The notes below the pieces were generated by a model, which made no database searches, was not told where the DNA came from, and worked only from the letters and a program-made list of their open reading frames with translations. From JACVRW01 sp963734365 (lineage in GTDB: Bacteria > Actinomycetota > Thermoleophilia > Solirubrobacterales > Thermoleophilaceae): a stretch of DNA of 64,000 bases. The number at the start of each line of letters is the position of its first letter. Position 1 is the stretch's first letter. Positions 1-7,857 of the stretch are shown here, piece by piece. The stretch lies in NCBI GenBank assembly GCA_963734365.1, contig CAVTGV010000008.1, positions 558,001-622,000 of the forward strand, in the 5' to 3' direction. Both the position numbers and the translations under genes were made by a program.

Positions 1-33
1 AGGAGCCGCGGCTTCGACATGGCGGCAGACTAA
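1..33 (+). CDS. 3' end of an upstream gene (partial)
   Basis: An open frame enters from the left edge and ends at TAA 31-33; only ten residues (RSRGFDMAAD) are visible. clpP often lies upstream of clpX in bacteria, so a ClpP tail is possible, but this tail does not resemble a ClpP C-terminus I recognise. Identity unknown. Confidence 0.3.
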   Translation, partial: RSRGFDMAAD

Positions 34-51
34 CCCCGACACGAAACAAAC

Positions 52-68
52 CTCCCTCTTGCAGGGAG
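52..68 (+). terminator. Small hairpin between the upstream gene and clpX
   Basis: CTCCCT (52-57) and AGGGAG (63-68) form a perfect 6-bp stem with a 5-base loop just after the upstream stop codon. There is no T tract, so it may be a weak terminator, a processing site or chance. A second small dyad ATACT-TCG-AGTAT lies at 75-87. Confidence 0.3.
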
Positions 69-110
69 CCGGGCATACTTCGAGTATCTACCTGGGCGAA
101 GCTCCGCTGA

Positions 111-116
111 TACCCT
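111..116 (+). promoter_or_regulatory. Candidate -10 of clpX
   Basis: TACCCT at 111-116 matches the TANNNT hexamer seen before many genes here. It would start a transcript near 123, just upstream of the GGGGAG ribosome-binding site and the GTG start at 135. Confidence 0.45.
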
Positions 117-134
117 CGCCCCGGGGAGAGACTT

Positions 135-1418
135 GTGGCCCGACCCACCGACTCGAACGAACAGCTCCTCTGCAGCTTCTGCGGCAAGTCTCAGCGCCAG
201 GTGAAGAAGCTGATCGCCGGCCCCGGGGTCTACATCTGCGACGAGTGCATCGATCTCTGTAACGAGATCATCGACGAGGAGCTCACCGGCGCTCCCACCT
301 TCGACCTCGAGAACCTGCCGAAGCCGAAGGAGATCAACTCTGTCCTGCAGGAATACGTGGTGGGCCAGGAGCCGGCCAAGCGCACGCTGTCGGTAGCGGT
401 CTACAACCACTACAAGCGCGTGCAGATGATGCAGGCCGAGGGCGAGCAGGACCTCGAGCTCCAGAAGTCCAACATCCTGCTCCTCGGGCCCACGGGCTGC
501 GGCAAGACTCTGCTTGCGCAGACGCTCGCCAAGATCCTCAACGTCCCCTTCGCGATCGCCGACGCCACGGCGCTCACCGAGGCGGGCTACGTGGGGGAGG
601 ACGTGGAGAACATCCTCCTCAAGCTCATCCAGGCGGCCGACTTCGACGTCAAGAAGGCCGAGACGGGGATCATCTACATCGACGAGGTCGACAAGATCGC
701 CCGCAAGGCCGACAACCCGTCGATCACGCGCGACGTGTCCGGCGAGGGCGTCCAGCAGGCGCTGCTGAAGATCCTCGAGGGCACCGTGGCGAGCGTGCCG
801 CCCCAGGGCGGTCGCAAGCATCCGCACCAGGAATTCCTCACGATCGACACCACGAACATCCTGTTCATCTGCGGCGGGGCGTTCGCGGACCTCGACAAGG
901 TCGTGGAGCGGCGGATCGGCCACAAGGGCGTGGGCTTCGGAGCCACCGTGTCGTCGAAGCACAACAAGGACACCGGCGACCTCTTCGAGCAGGTTCTGCC
1001 CGAGGATCTCGTCGACTACGGCCTGATCCCCGAGTTCATCGGCCGCCTGCCGGTCGCCTCGGTGATCCACCAGCTCACGCGGGACGACCTCGTCACGATC
1101 CTCACCGAGCCGCGCAACGCGCTCGTCAAGCAGTTCCAGCGCTTCTTCCAGTTCGACGGCATCGACCTCGTCTTCGCCGACGACTCGCTGGAGGCGATCG
1201 CCAACAAGGCGCTTGATCGTGAGACGGGCGCCCGCGGGCTCCGCTCGATCCTCGAGGAGACCCTCCTCGACGTCCAGTTCGAGCTCCCCTCGCGACGGGA
1301 TGTCAAGAAGTGCGTCGTCACCAAGGAGACCATCGAGAAGCAGCTCAAGCCGACGCTGGTCACCGAGGCGGTCTCGGACGACGACGAGGACGCCGAGGCA
1401 CAGGCCGAATCGGCCTGA
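135..1418 (+). CDS. clpX: ATP-dependent Clp protease ATP-binding subunit ClpX
   Basis: ClpX is the AAA+ unfoldase that recognises tagged proteins and threads them into the ClpP peptidase in the cytoplasm. The 427-residue product has the usual length. It begins with a C4 zinc-binding domain (Cys13, Cys16, Cys35, Cys38), followed by Walker A GPTGCGKT at 118-125, a pore loop GYVGED, Walker B IIYIDEVDKI and the HKGVGFG loop that contacts ClpP. The C-terminal tail is acidic (SDDDEDAEAQAESA). The GTG start is chosen because GGGGAG precedes it by about seven bases and the protein aligns from its first residue. The opposite-strand gene at 1428-1808 converges on it with a 9-base gap. Confidence 0.97.
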   Translation: MARPTDSNEQLLCSFCGKSQRQVKKLIAGPGVYICDECIDLCNEIIDEELTGAPTFDLENLPKPKEINSVLQEYVVGQEPAKRTLSVAVYNHYKRVQMMQAEGEQDLELQKSNILLLGPTGCGKTLLAQTLAKILNVPFAIADATALTEAGYVGEDVENILLKLIQAADFDVKKAETGIIYIDEVDKIARKADNPSITRDVSGEGVQQALLKILEGTVASVPPQGGRKHPHQEFLTIDTTNILFICGGAFADLDKVVERRIGHKGVGFGATVSSKHNKDTGDLFEQVLPEDLVDYGLIPEFIGRLPVASVIHQLTRDDLVTILTEPRNALVKQFQRFFQFDGIDLVFADDSLEAIANKALDRETGARGLRSILEETLLDVQFELPSRRDVKKCVVTKETIEKQLKPTLVTEAVSDDDEDAEAQAESA

Positions 1419-1427
1419 CCGGTTCGC

Positions 1428-1808
1428 TCAGGCGCCTTCGGCGAGGCGCGCCTCCACCTCGTAGCGATTGGCCCGGTAGGCGGTCCGATTGGCGCTGAAC
1501 GTCGACGGCCTGGCGTAGGAGATCCACACCCTCAGGGCGCGGTGCTGGAGCTGCCACACGTGGCACAGCTCGTGGGCGATCAGCCGCTCGTTCAACTCCG
1601 GGTGTTTGAGCCAGATGTTGTGGCGCGTGGCGTACCCCCGGAAGCGACGAAAACCGGGGGTTCGAAAGAGCCACGGCGTGACCCGAATTCTCACCCCCTC
1701 GAGCCTCACCGGCTCGGGGTAGAAGTCGAGCCGGTCGAGGCGGACCTTCGCCCTCCTGAGCAGCTCCGCCTCGGTGAGAGGAGCCGTTATCTGTCCTCGC
1801 TCGAGCAT
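1428..1808 (-). CDS. Small HExxH-motif (zincin-like) protein
   Basis: The 126-residue product has no signal peptide or membrane segment. Near residue 79 it carries HELCHVWQ, which fits HExxH, the zinc-binding and catalytic signature of metallopeptidases. The arrangement (short N-terminal part, HELCHVWQ, then an aromatic/basic tail) recalls the minimal DUF4157-like 'peptidase' domains. A third zinc ligand could be Glu118 near the end, but this is inference. It is transcribed toward clpX; whether it has proteolytic activity or any link to Clp is unknown. The start at 1808 (ATG) lies about 9 bases after GATACT on the minus strand, suggesting a leaderless transcript. Confidence 0.65.
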   Translation of the reverse strand: MLERGQITAPLTEAELLRRAKVRLDRLDFYPEPVRLEGVRIRVTPWLFRTPGFRRFRGYATRHNIWLKHPELNERLIAHELCHVWQLQHRALRVWISYARPSTFSANRTAYRANRYEVEARLAEGA

Positions 1809-2035
1809 GGCCTTTGAAGTATCCAGGGGGCTCGAAACCGGCGCATTGCGTATACGTGCACGGGTTTTCGGGGGTTAAAAATTCGCAATTTGCGGGAAAA
1901 CCGAGCGAATCCTTTGCGTTAGGCGATCCGAGCCGTGCAAAGGGCTGGGTAGGTCGAAACGGTCTCGAGGGATCCCTTTGTGAGTGTCGAACGAACAGCA
2001 CCAGTAGTGGCCCGGCCGGAGGTCGGGGGCTCCGC
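1809..2035 (+). promoter_or_regulatory. Leader region with nested inverted repeats before the repeat-protein gene
   Basis: This 227-base gap is less GC-rich than its surroundings. It contains TAAAAAT at 1876-1882 (possible -10), an outer dyad GGTTTTC/GAAAACC around it, and a perfect 7-bp dyad CCTTTGC (1911-1917)/GCAAAGG (1937-1943), followed by GGGATCCC. A transcript from about 1889 would have a leader of about 145 bases. It could be a riboswitch or other structured 5' UTR; I compared it by eye with c-di-GMP-I and ydaO consensus elements and could not match it convincingly. GGAGG lies 13-18 bases before the ATG at 2036. Confidence 0.4.
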
Positions 2036-5000
2036 ATGAAGCGTCTGGCGACAGCAGCGGCTGTCGCCTGCGCAGCCTTGGCGGCCTGGGCACCCAGCGC
2101 CGGTGCCCAGCTTCCCGCCGCTCCCGCTGCTCCGTCGTTGACCGATCCCGCCGCGGCGGTTTCCGATGTCACGGAAGCAGTTCCCGCGGTGGCCGAGGCG
2201 GTCCCCGAGGTCGTCGAAGCGGTCCCGGACGCGACCGAGGTGGCTGCCGCGCCGACGCCGGCGGCCGACCCGCCGGCCGCGCCTCAGCCTGAGGCCGCCC
2301 CGGCTCCGGTCGACTCGCCGTCGTCCACTCCGGCCGCGCCTTCGGACGGCGGTGGCCGAGCCATCGACCCAGCAGGCCGATCCGGTGAGCGCGCCGGCCG
2401 AGGACAGCGCGCCGGCCCCTGCTCCCTCCGAGAGCGTGGCCTCGCCGAGCGACGGCACCGACAGCGCACCGGCTTCGCTGCCGGCGGCCGCCGATGTCGT
2501 GGCGCCGGTGACCGATGCCGCGGACGACGTGGTCGCCGCGCTGCCGCTCGAGACGACCGACACCAGCGAAACGATCGACACGACCGACGCGCCCGTGCCG
2601 CCTCTGCCCGAAGCGGACGCTGCCCCCTCGACGCCGGGGACGACCGAGACTCCGGCCCTGCCCGTCCCGGCACCCGCCCCGGCCGCTGCCGACGACCCGC
2701 CCCTGGCGGCAGTCGAGACCAGCCGACGGGCTGCTCGGCTTCGGTGACCGACACGACCAATGACCTGGCGGCCCCGACAGACACCGCCGACGACGTTGCG
2801 GGCGTTCTCACCCAGCCGGCCGATCCGGTGGCCCCGGTGGCCGAGACGTCCGGCGACGTGGTTGCTCCGCTGACCGACGCGACTGACGATCTGGTGGCGC
2901 CGGTGGCCGACATCACTGACGACGTGGCGGCCCCGGTGACGGACACCGCGGACGATCTGGTGGCCCCGGTCGCGGATGCCACGGACGATTTGGTCGCGCC
3001 GGTGACCGACGCGGGCGACGATCTGCTGGCGCCGGTCGCCGACGTGACGGACGATCTGGTCGCCCCGGTCACGGACGTGACGGACGATCTGGTCGCCCCG
3101 GTCACGGACGTCACGGACGATCTGGTCGCCCCGGTCGCCGACGTGACGGACGATCTGGTGGCCCCGGTCACGGACGTCACGGACGATCTGCTCGGCCCCG
3201 GTGACCGACGTCACGGACGATCTGCTGGCCCCGGTCACGGACGTCACGGACGATCTGCTGGCGCCGGTCGCCGACGTGACGGACGATCTGGTCGCCCCGG
3301 TCACGGACGTCACGGACGATCTGCTGGCCCCGGTCGCCGACGTCACGGACGATCTGCTCGCCCCGGTCGCCGACGTGACGGACGATCTGCTGGCGCCGGT
3401 CGCCGACGTCACGGACGATCTGCTCGCGCCGGTCACGGACGTGACGGACGATCTGGTCGCCCCGGTCACGGACGTGACGGACGATCTGGTCGCGCCGGTC
3501 ACGGACGTGACGGATGATCTGCTGGCGCCGGTCGCCGACGTGACGGATGATCTGCTGGCCCCGGTCGCCGACGTGACGGACGATCTGCTCGCCCCGGTCG
3601 CCGACGTCACGGACGATCTGCTCGCGCCGGTCACGGACGTGACGGACGATCTGCTGGCCCCGGTCGCGGACGTCACGGATGATCTGCTGGCGCCGGTCGC
3701 CGACGTGACGGATGATCTGCTGGCGCCGGTCGCCGACGTCACGGACGATCTGCTGGCCCCGGTCGCCGACGTCACTGACGACCTGCTCGCGCCGGTCACG
3801 GACGTCACGGACGATCTGGTGGCGCCCGGTCGCGGACGTGACGGACGATCTGCTGGCCCCGGTCGCCGACGTGACGGATGATCTGCTGGCGCCGGTCACG
3901 GACATCACGGATGATCTGCTGGCGCCGGTCGCCGACGTGACGGATGATCTGTTGACCCCGGTCGCCGACGTCACGGACGATCTGCTGGCCCCGTCGCGGA
4001 CGTCACGGATGATCTGCTGGCGCCGGTCGCCGATCTCACGGACGATCTGCTCACCCCGATCGCCGACGTCACTGACGACCTGCTCGCTCCGGTCACGGAC
4101 GTCACGGACGATCTGCTGGCGCCGGTCGCCGACGTCACGGATGATCTGCTGGCCCCGGTCGCCGACGTCACGGACGATCTGCTGGCGCCGGTCGCGGACG
4201 TCACGGATGATCTGCTGGCCCCGGTCGCCGATCTCACGGACGATCTGCTCACCCCGATCGCCGACGTCACTGACGATCTGCTCGCTCCGGTCACGGACGT
4301 CACGGACGATCTGCTGGCGCCGGTCGCCGACGTCACGAATGATCTGCTGGCGCCCGGTCGCCGATCTCACGGATGATCTGCTGGCGCCGGTCGCCGACGT
4401 CACGGATGATCTGCTGGCCCCGGTGGCCGATCTCACGGATGATCTGCTGGCCCCGGTGGCCGATCTCACGGATGATCTGCTGGCCCCGGTGGCCGACTCA
4501 CGGATGATCTGCTGGCCCCGGTGGCCGATCTCACGGATGATCTGCTGGCCCCGGTGGCCGATCTCACGGATGATCTGCTGGCCCCGGTGGCCGATCTCAC
4601 GGATGATCTGCTGGCCCCGGTCGCCGATCGTCACGGATGATCTGCTCGCGCCGGTGGCCGATCTCACGGATGATCTGCTGGCGCCGGTGGCCGATCTCAC
4701 GGATGATCTGCTGACCCCGGTCGCCGATCGTCACGGATGATCTGCTGACCCCGGTCACGGACGTGACGGATGATCTGCTGACCCCGGTCACGGACATCGG
4801 AGGCGACCTCCTCGCACCGGTGTCTGATGTGGCAGACGGCCTTCTTACTCCGGTGATCGACGCCACCGGCGGTCTCCTCGATCCGGTCGCGGCTCCCCTC
4901 AACGAAGCGCTGGCGCCCGTGCTCGACATCGTCACGCCGGTTGCGTCCGGTTTGGGTCAGCCGTTGGCTCCGGTGAGCACGCTCGTGTCGCCGGTGACCG

Positions 5001-5561
5001 AGCCGCTGGCCCCGCTTCCCACAGCGATCGACATCGAGCTGCCGGGCGCAGGCGTGGCTCCCAGTCATCCGGGAACCACCGTCCCGCCCACGGGTCCGAC
5101 GACTCAGGGCGACGCTGTCACACCGAGCACGACTCTCGGCGCTGCGCCGGTCTCGGCCGAGACCGGCGTTGGCTTGCCCTCCTCGCCCGCGGCCGGACCG
5201 CACCCTCTCACCGGCGCTCGGGGCATCACCGCCCCCGCCGTGAGCCCGACCTCACACCTGGCCCTCGCCCCGGGCGCACCCTTCGCGCATGCTGTTGCTG
5301 CCGCCACCGTGGGTGATGCCTGCTGGTGACGTTGGGTCCTCGCAGCGCCCGGTGGGTGGCGGTTCGGCGCCTCCGCCGACGCCGGCGCCCAGCTCGGCTG
5401 CGGGTTCGGCGGGTGGGTTTGGGTTCGGTTTCAGCACTCTCTTCGCTCTTCTCGCTTCTCTGGCGGCGTTTGCCGCTTTCCGCTATGGCCGGCGTTTGCG
5501 TTTGGCGCCGGTTTTGTGGCGGCCGGCGGCTTTCGTGGCCGTCATCGAGCGGCCTGGTTAG
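2036..5561 (+). pseudogene. Secreted, membrane-anchored protein with 11-residue tandem repeats, broken by about ten indels
   Basis: The ATG at 2036 starts a classic signal peptide (MKRLATAAAVACAALAAWAPSAGAQ), then an Ala/Pro/Val-rich, acidic stretch. From about 2750 to 4800 follow tandem 11-residue units of the type DVTDDLLAPVA. A tail contains a hydrophobic helix (FGFSTLFALLASLAAFAAF), an RRLR stop-transfer and the ending RPAAFVAVIERPG. A continuous protein requires about ten one-base frame changes, near 2345, 2720, 3193, 3829, 3992, 4351, 4497, 4628, 4730 and 5310-5335. Their net effect (+4) correctly returns the tail to frame, so the gene was intact in an ancestor or the indels are sequencing/assembly errors in a GC-rich array. 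The next gene (5633) also has a signal peptide and membrane helix; the pair may form one cell-surface module. Function unknown. Confidence 0.7.
2871..4794 (+). repeat. Tandem array of about 58 copies of a 33-bp repeat
   Basis: The unit encodes 11 residues (xDVTDDLLAPV), with most variation at synonymous sites or at alternating GTCGCC/GTCACG/GTGGCC codons. Copies around 4400-4640 are nearly identical (GGCCGATCTCACGG core), suggesting recent duplication. Units are directly abutting with no spacers. Single-base insertions (for example GCGCCCGG for GCGCCGG near 3829 and 4351) and deletions (near 3992 and 4497) occur inside the array. Confidence 0.93.
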
Positions 5562-5632
5562 CCCTTTCGGGGTCGATCAGGTCTGCCTGGGTGCTTTGCG
5601 CGCCTGGGCCAATCGCTCGATGAGGAGAAACC

Positions 5633-7093
5633 ATGTATTCGACATATGGCTCGGGCATCCGGCGAGCCGGACTGGTGGCACTAATCGCCGCCTTGGTCCT
5701 GATCTCGCTGCCCGCCACCGGCTCTGCCGCCGGCGCCTCGGGGACGGCGACGTTGCGCCCCGTACTGGCACCGATCGCGCAGGCCGGGACGGCCCCGGTG
5801 GCCAGGTGGGCGGGGTATTGGACCCCGAGGGCCCACACGCGTGCCGAGGGGCTAGTGCAGCGGCGCGTGAGGGTGATTCAACGTGTGCTGACTCGGTTGG
5901 GCAAGCGTCCGGGGCCGGTGGACGGGTTGTTTGGCCCGTTGACCGAGGCTGGTGTGGTGCGCTTTCAGCGCTCGGTGGGTATCGCCGCGGACGGGGTCGT
6001 TGGGCGCCAGACCGCCCGGCAGCTGTTGGCTGCCGCGACACGCCTGTCTGACACGCGGCTGGCGCGCAACCCGGGCGCGGCTCGGGACACGGGTCGGTTC
6101 GCCAGTGCGCGTTTGCCGAGGGGCGGGACGGTCGACCAGGCCGCACAGAACGGGCCCACTGGGCTCGGTGCTTCGGTCTCGCAGGCCGCCGCGCCGGGCC
6201 AGGAGGAAGAGGTCGAGCCGGCTCTGATGCTGGCGTTGGCGCTGCCTCTGCTGCTGGTCTCGGCGCTGCTGGGTGCGCTGCGGGGACGCGTCACACCCGC
6301 ACGCGAACCGAAGACAAACGGAGGAACCATGAACAACTCAGTAATGATCCCGGCCGCCCCCCGGCCGGCGCCGGAAACCACCGGCCACAGCGGTAACACC
6401 GGTACACGAACAAGCAAGGCGCCGGCCAGGCCGGAGCAGCGCGAGGCGTTGCGGGCGATCGGGTATGTGACCGGCGGCCCGCAGGGGGATGTCGAGGAGT
6501 CGGGGGTGCGCGACCAGATGGCCGCCATCGCCGCCAGCTGTGTGCAGCGCGGCTGGGATCTGCTGGAGATCGTCCGCGATGTGGAACGCGAAGGCGTCCG
6601 GGCCCCCGAACGGCCCGGACTGGTCCACGCCCTCAAACGCCTGGAGGCCGGTGAGGCCGGCTGCCTGATCATCTACTCGCTGCCAAGGCTGAGCCCCACG
6701 GTGACCGAGCTGGGCAGCATCCTCAAGCAGATCGGCCGCGGCGGCGGGCGGTTTGTCTCGCTAGAGGACCAGATCGACACCGCCGAACCGGCCGGACGAA
6801 AGGCGGCCAACGTGATCGTCTCGGTCAGCGGCTGGGAACGCGAACGACTCGGCGAACGCACCCGCGAAGGGCTCGCCGCGGCCCGCGCCAAAGGCAGCTC
6901 GATCAGCCGCCCCTCGGTACAAGACGTGCCCATGCTCAAAGAACGCGTCGCCGAAATGAGAGCCGAAGGCATGACCCTCCAAGCGATCGCCGACTGGCTC
7001 AACGACGCCGGCGTACCCACCCTCAGAGGCGGACAGAAATGGCGCCCCTCAAGCGTCCAAGCCGCCGCCGGCTACAAAAGACCCAAACGATGA
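5633..7093 (+). CDS. Signal peptide - peptidoglycan-binding - membrane helix - catalytically degenerate serine recombinase fusion
   Basis: The 486-residue product begins with a signal/anchor segment (about residues 12-33). A PG_binding_1-like domain (about 72-134; PGPVDGLFGPLT, GIAADGVVGRQT) would lie outside. A second hydrophobic helix (about 197-217) and an RGR stop-transfer follow, and then a resolvase-type domain (about 273-420) and Recombinase-type region (about 425-486; GMTLQAIADWLNDAGVPTLRGG) that would be cytoplasmic. Active serine recombinases have a YxRxS motif; here it reads GYVTGGP, so the serine and first arginine are missing. The DRLSR motif reads PRLSP, so one of two arginines is lost. 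The N-terminal start is supported by GAGGAG seven bases upstream. A strong internal in-frame start exists at 6329. Role unknown; a DNA-binding, wall-sensing regulator is a hypothesis. Confidence 0.85.
   Translation: MYSTYGSGIRRAGLVALIAALVLISLPATGSAAGASGTATLRPVLAPIAQAGTAPVARWAGYWTPRAHTRAEGLVQRRVRVIQRVLTRLGKRPGPVDGLFGPLTEAGVVRFQRSVGIAADGVVGRQTARQLLAAATRLSDTRLARNPGAARDTGRFASARLPRGGTVDQAAQNGPTGLGASVSQAAAPGQEEEVEPALMLALALPLLLVSALLGALRGRVTPAREPKTNGGTMNNSVMIPAAPRPAPETTGHSGNTGTRTSKAPARPEQREALRAIGYVTGGPQGDVEESGVRDQMAAIAASCVQRGWDLLEIVRDVEREGVRAPERPGLVHALKRLEAGEAGCLIIYSLPRLSPTVTELGSILKQIGRGGGRFVSLEDQIDTAEPAGRKAANVIVSVSGWERERLGERTREGLAAARAKGSSISRPSVQDVPMLKERVAEMRAEGMTLQAIADWLNDAGVPTLRGGQKWRPSSVQAAAGYKRPKR
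6319..6331 (+). promoter_or_regulatory. Internal ribosome-binding site and in-frame ATG
   Basis: CGGAGGAACC precedes ATG 6329-6331 with ideal spacing and in the same frame as the 5633 gene. Starting here would give a 254-residue soluble protein (residues 233-486) containing only the recombinase-like part. The locus may make two products, or may be a fusion of two formerly separate genes whose intervening stop was lost. Confidence 0.6.
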
Positions 7094-7147
7094 CCTCGCG
7101 GTCACGCAGACTTCGGAGCCCGCCACCCCTCGGTAGGGTCGCCGGCG

Positions 7148-7816
7148 ATGAAGCAACTGGCCGATGGGGTCTGGCAGCTCCGGGGGTTTCCGCCCGACGG
7201 GATCAACGTTTACCTGGTCGAGGACGTGCTGATCGACGCCGCGACCCGTCGGGCGGGCAAGCGGATCCTCGGCCAGCTCGAGGGGCGGACGGTGAACGCA
7301 CACGCGCTCACCCATGCCCACCCGGATCACCAGGGCGCCTCCGACGAGGTGTGCGGCAAGCTGCGCATTCCCTACTGGGTGGGGGCGCGGGACGTGGAGC
7401 CGGCCGAGCGCCCCCAGGCCATTGGAGACAGCCAGCCCTCGCACCCCTTCAACCGGCTGGCGATGCGCTTCTGGGTCGGTCCCGGCCGCAACGTCGACCG
7501 GGCGCTGCACGAAGGCGACGAGGTGGCCGGCTTCCGGGTGATCGATGTGCCCGGCCACTCGCCGGGTCATGTGGCCTTCTGGCGCGAAGCCGACGGGGTG
7601 CTCATCCTCGGCGACGTCCTCAACTCGATCAACGTCGTGACCGGCGTGCGCGGTCTCAACGAGCCCAAGCCGTACTTCACGCCCGATCCGGAGGAGAACC
7701 GCCGCTCCGCACGCAAGGTCGCGGCGCTCGAGCCTCGGCTCGTCTGCTTCGGGCACGGCCCGCCGCTGCGCGACACGCGCCGGTTCGTGGAGTTCATCGA
7801 CGGATTGCCCCAGTGA
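7148..7816 (+). CDS. Metallo-beta-lactamase-fold hydrolase
   Basis: The 222-residue cytoplasmic protein has the binuclear-metal motif THAHPDHQG (HxHxDH) near residue 56, a second ligand region PGHSPGHVAF, the bridging aspartate in LILGDVL and a final histidine in CFGHGPPL. This is the glyoxalase-II/MBL-fold layout, but the substrate cannot be told from sequence. The ATG start follows TAGGGT (7134-7139) by eight bases with no Shine-Dalgarno, indicating a leaderless transcript. It lies alone between the recombinase fusion and valS. Confidence 0.85.
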   Translation: MKQLADGVWQLRGFPPDGINVYLVEDVLIDAATRRAGKRILGQLEGRTVNAHALTHAHPDHQGASDEVCGKLRIPYWVGARDVEPAERPQAIGDSQPSHPFNRLAMRFWVGPGRNVDRALHEGDEVAGFRVIDVPGHSPGHVAFWREADGVLILGDVLNSINVVTGVRGLNEPKPYFTPDPEENRRSARKVAALEPRLVCFGHGPPLRDTRRFVEFIDGLPQ

Positions 7817-7857
7817 CTCCCTAGCTCCTCGGCGCGAGGCTGGCAGACTTGGCCCAC

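Noticed and set aside
1860..2035. c-di-GMP-I or c-di-AMP (ydaO) riboswitch
   Set aside because: Searched by eye for the GCAAACC/GACGCAAAGCC and GCCGGGUAAACC-type core motifs; only partial resemblance (GTGCAAAGGGC, GGTCGAAACGG), so not called.
1919..4700. Two long minus-strand reading frames (629 and 507 codons) over the repeat region
   Set aside because: They arise because the 33-bp repeat lacks stop codons in most frames. They have no ribosome-binding site, signal peptide or recognisable domain, while the plus-strand frame has signal peptide and anchor.
2871..4794. CRISPR array
   Set aside because: The 33-bp units are directly adjacent, with no spacers of unique sequence, and no cas genes are nearby; the units are in-frame coding repeats.
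5633..7093. Active transposon or integron recombinase
   Set aside because: Catalytic serine and neighbouring arginines are missing and no terminal inverted repeats, target duplication or cargo are visible.
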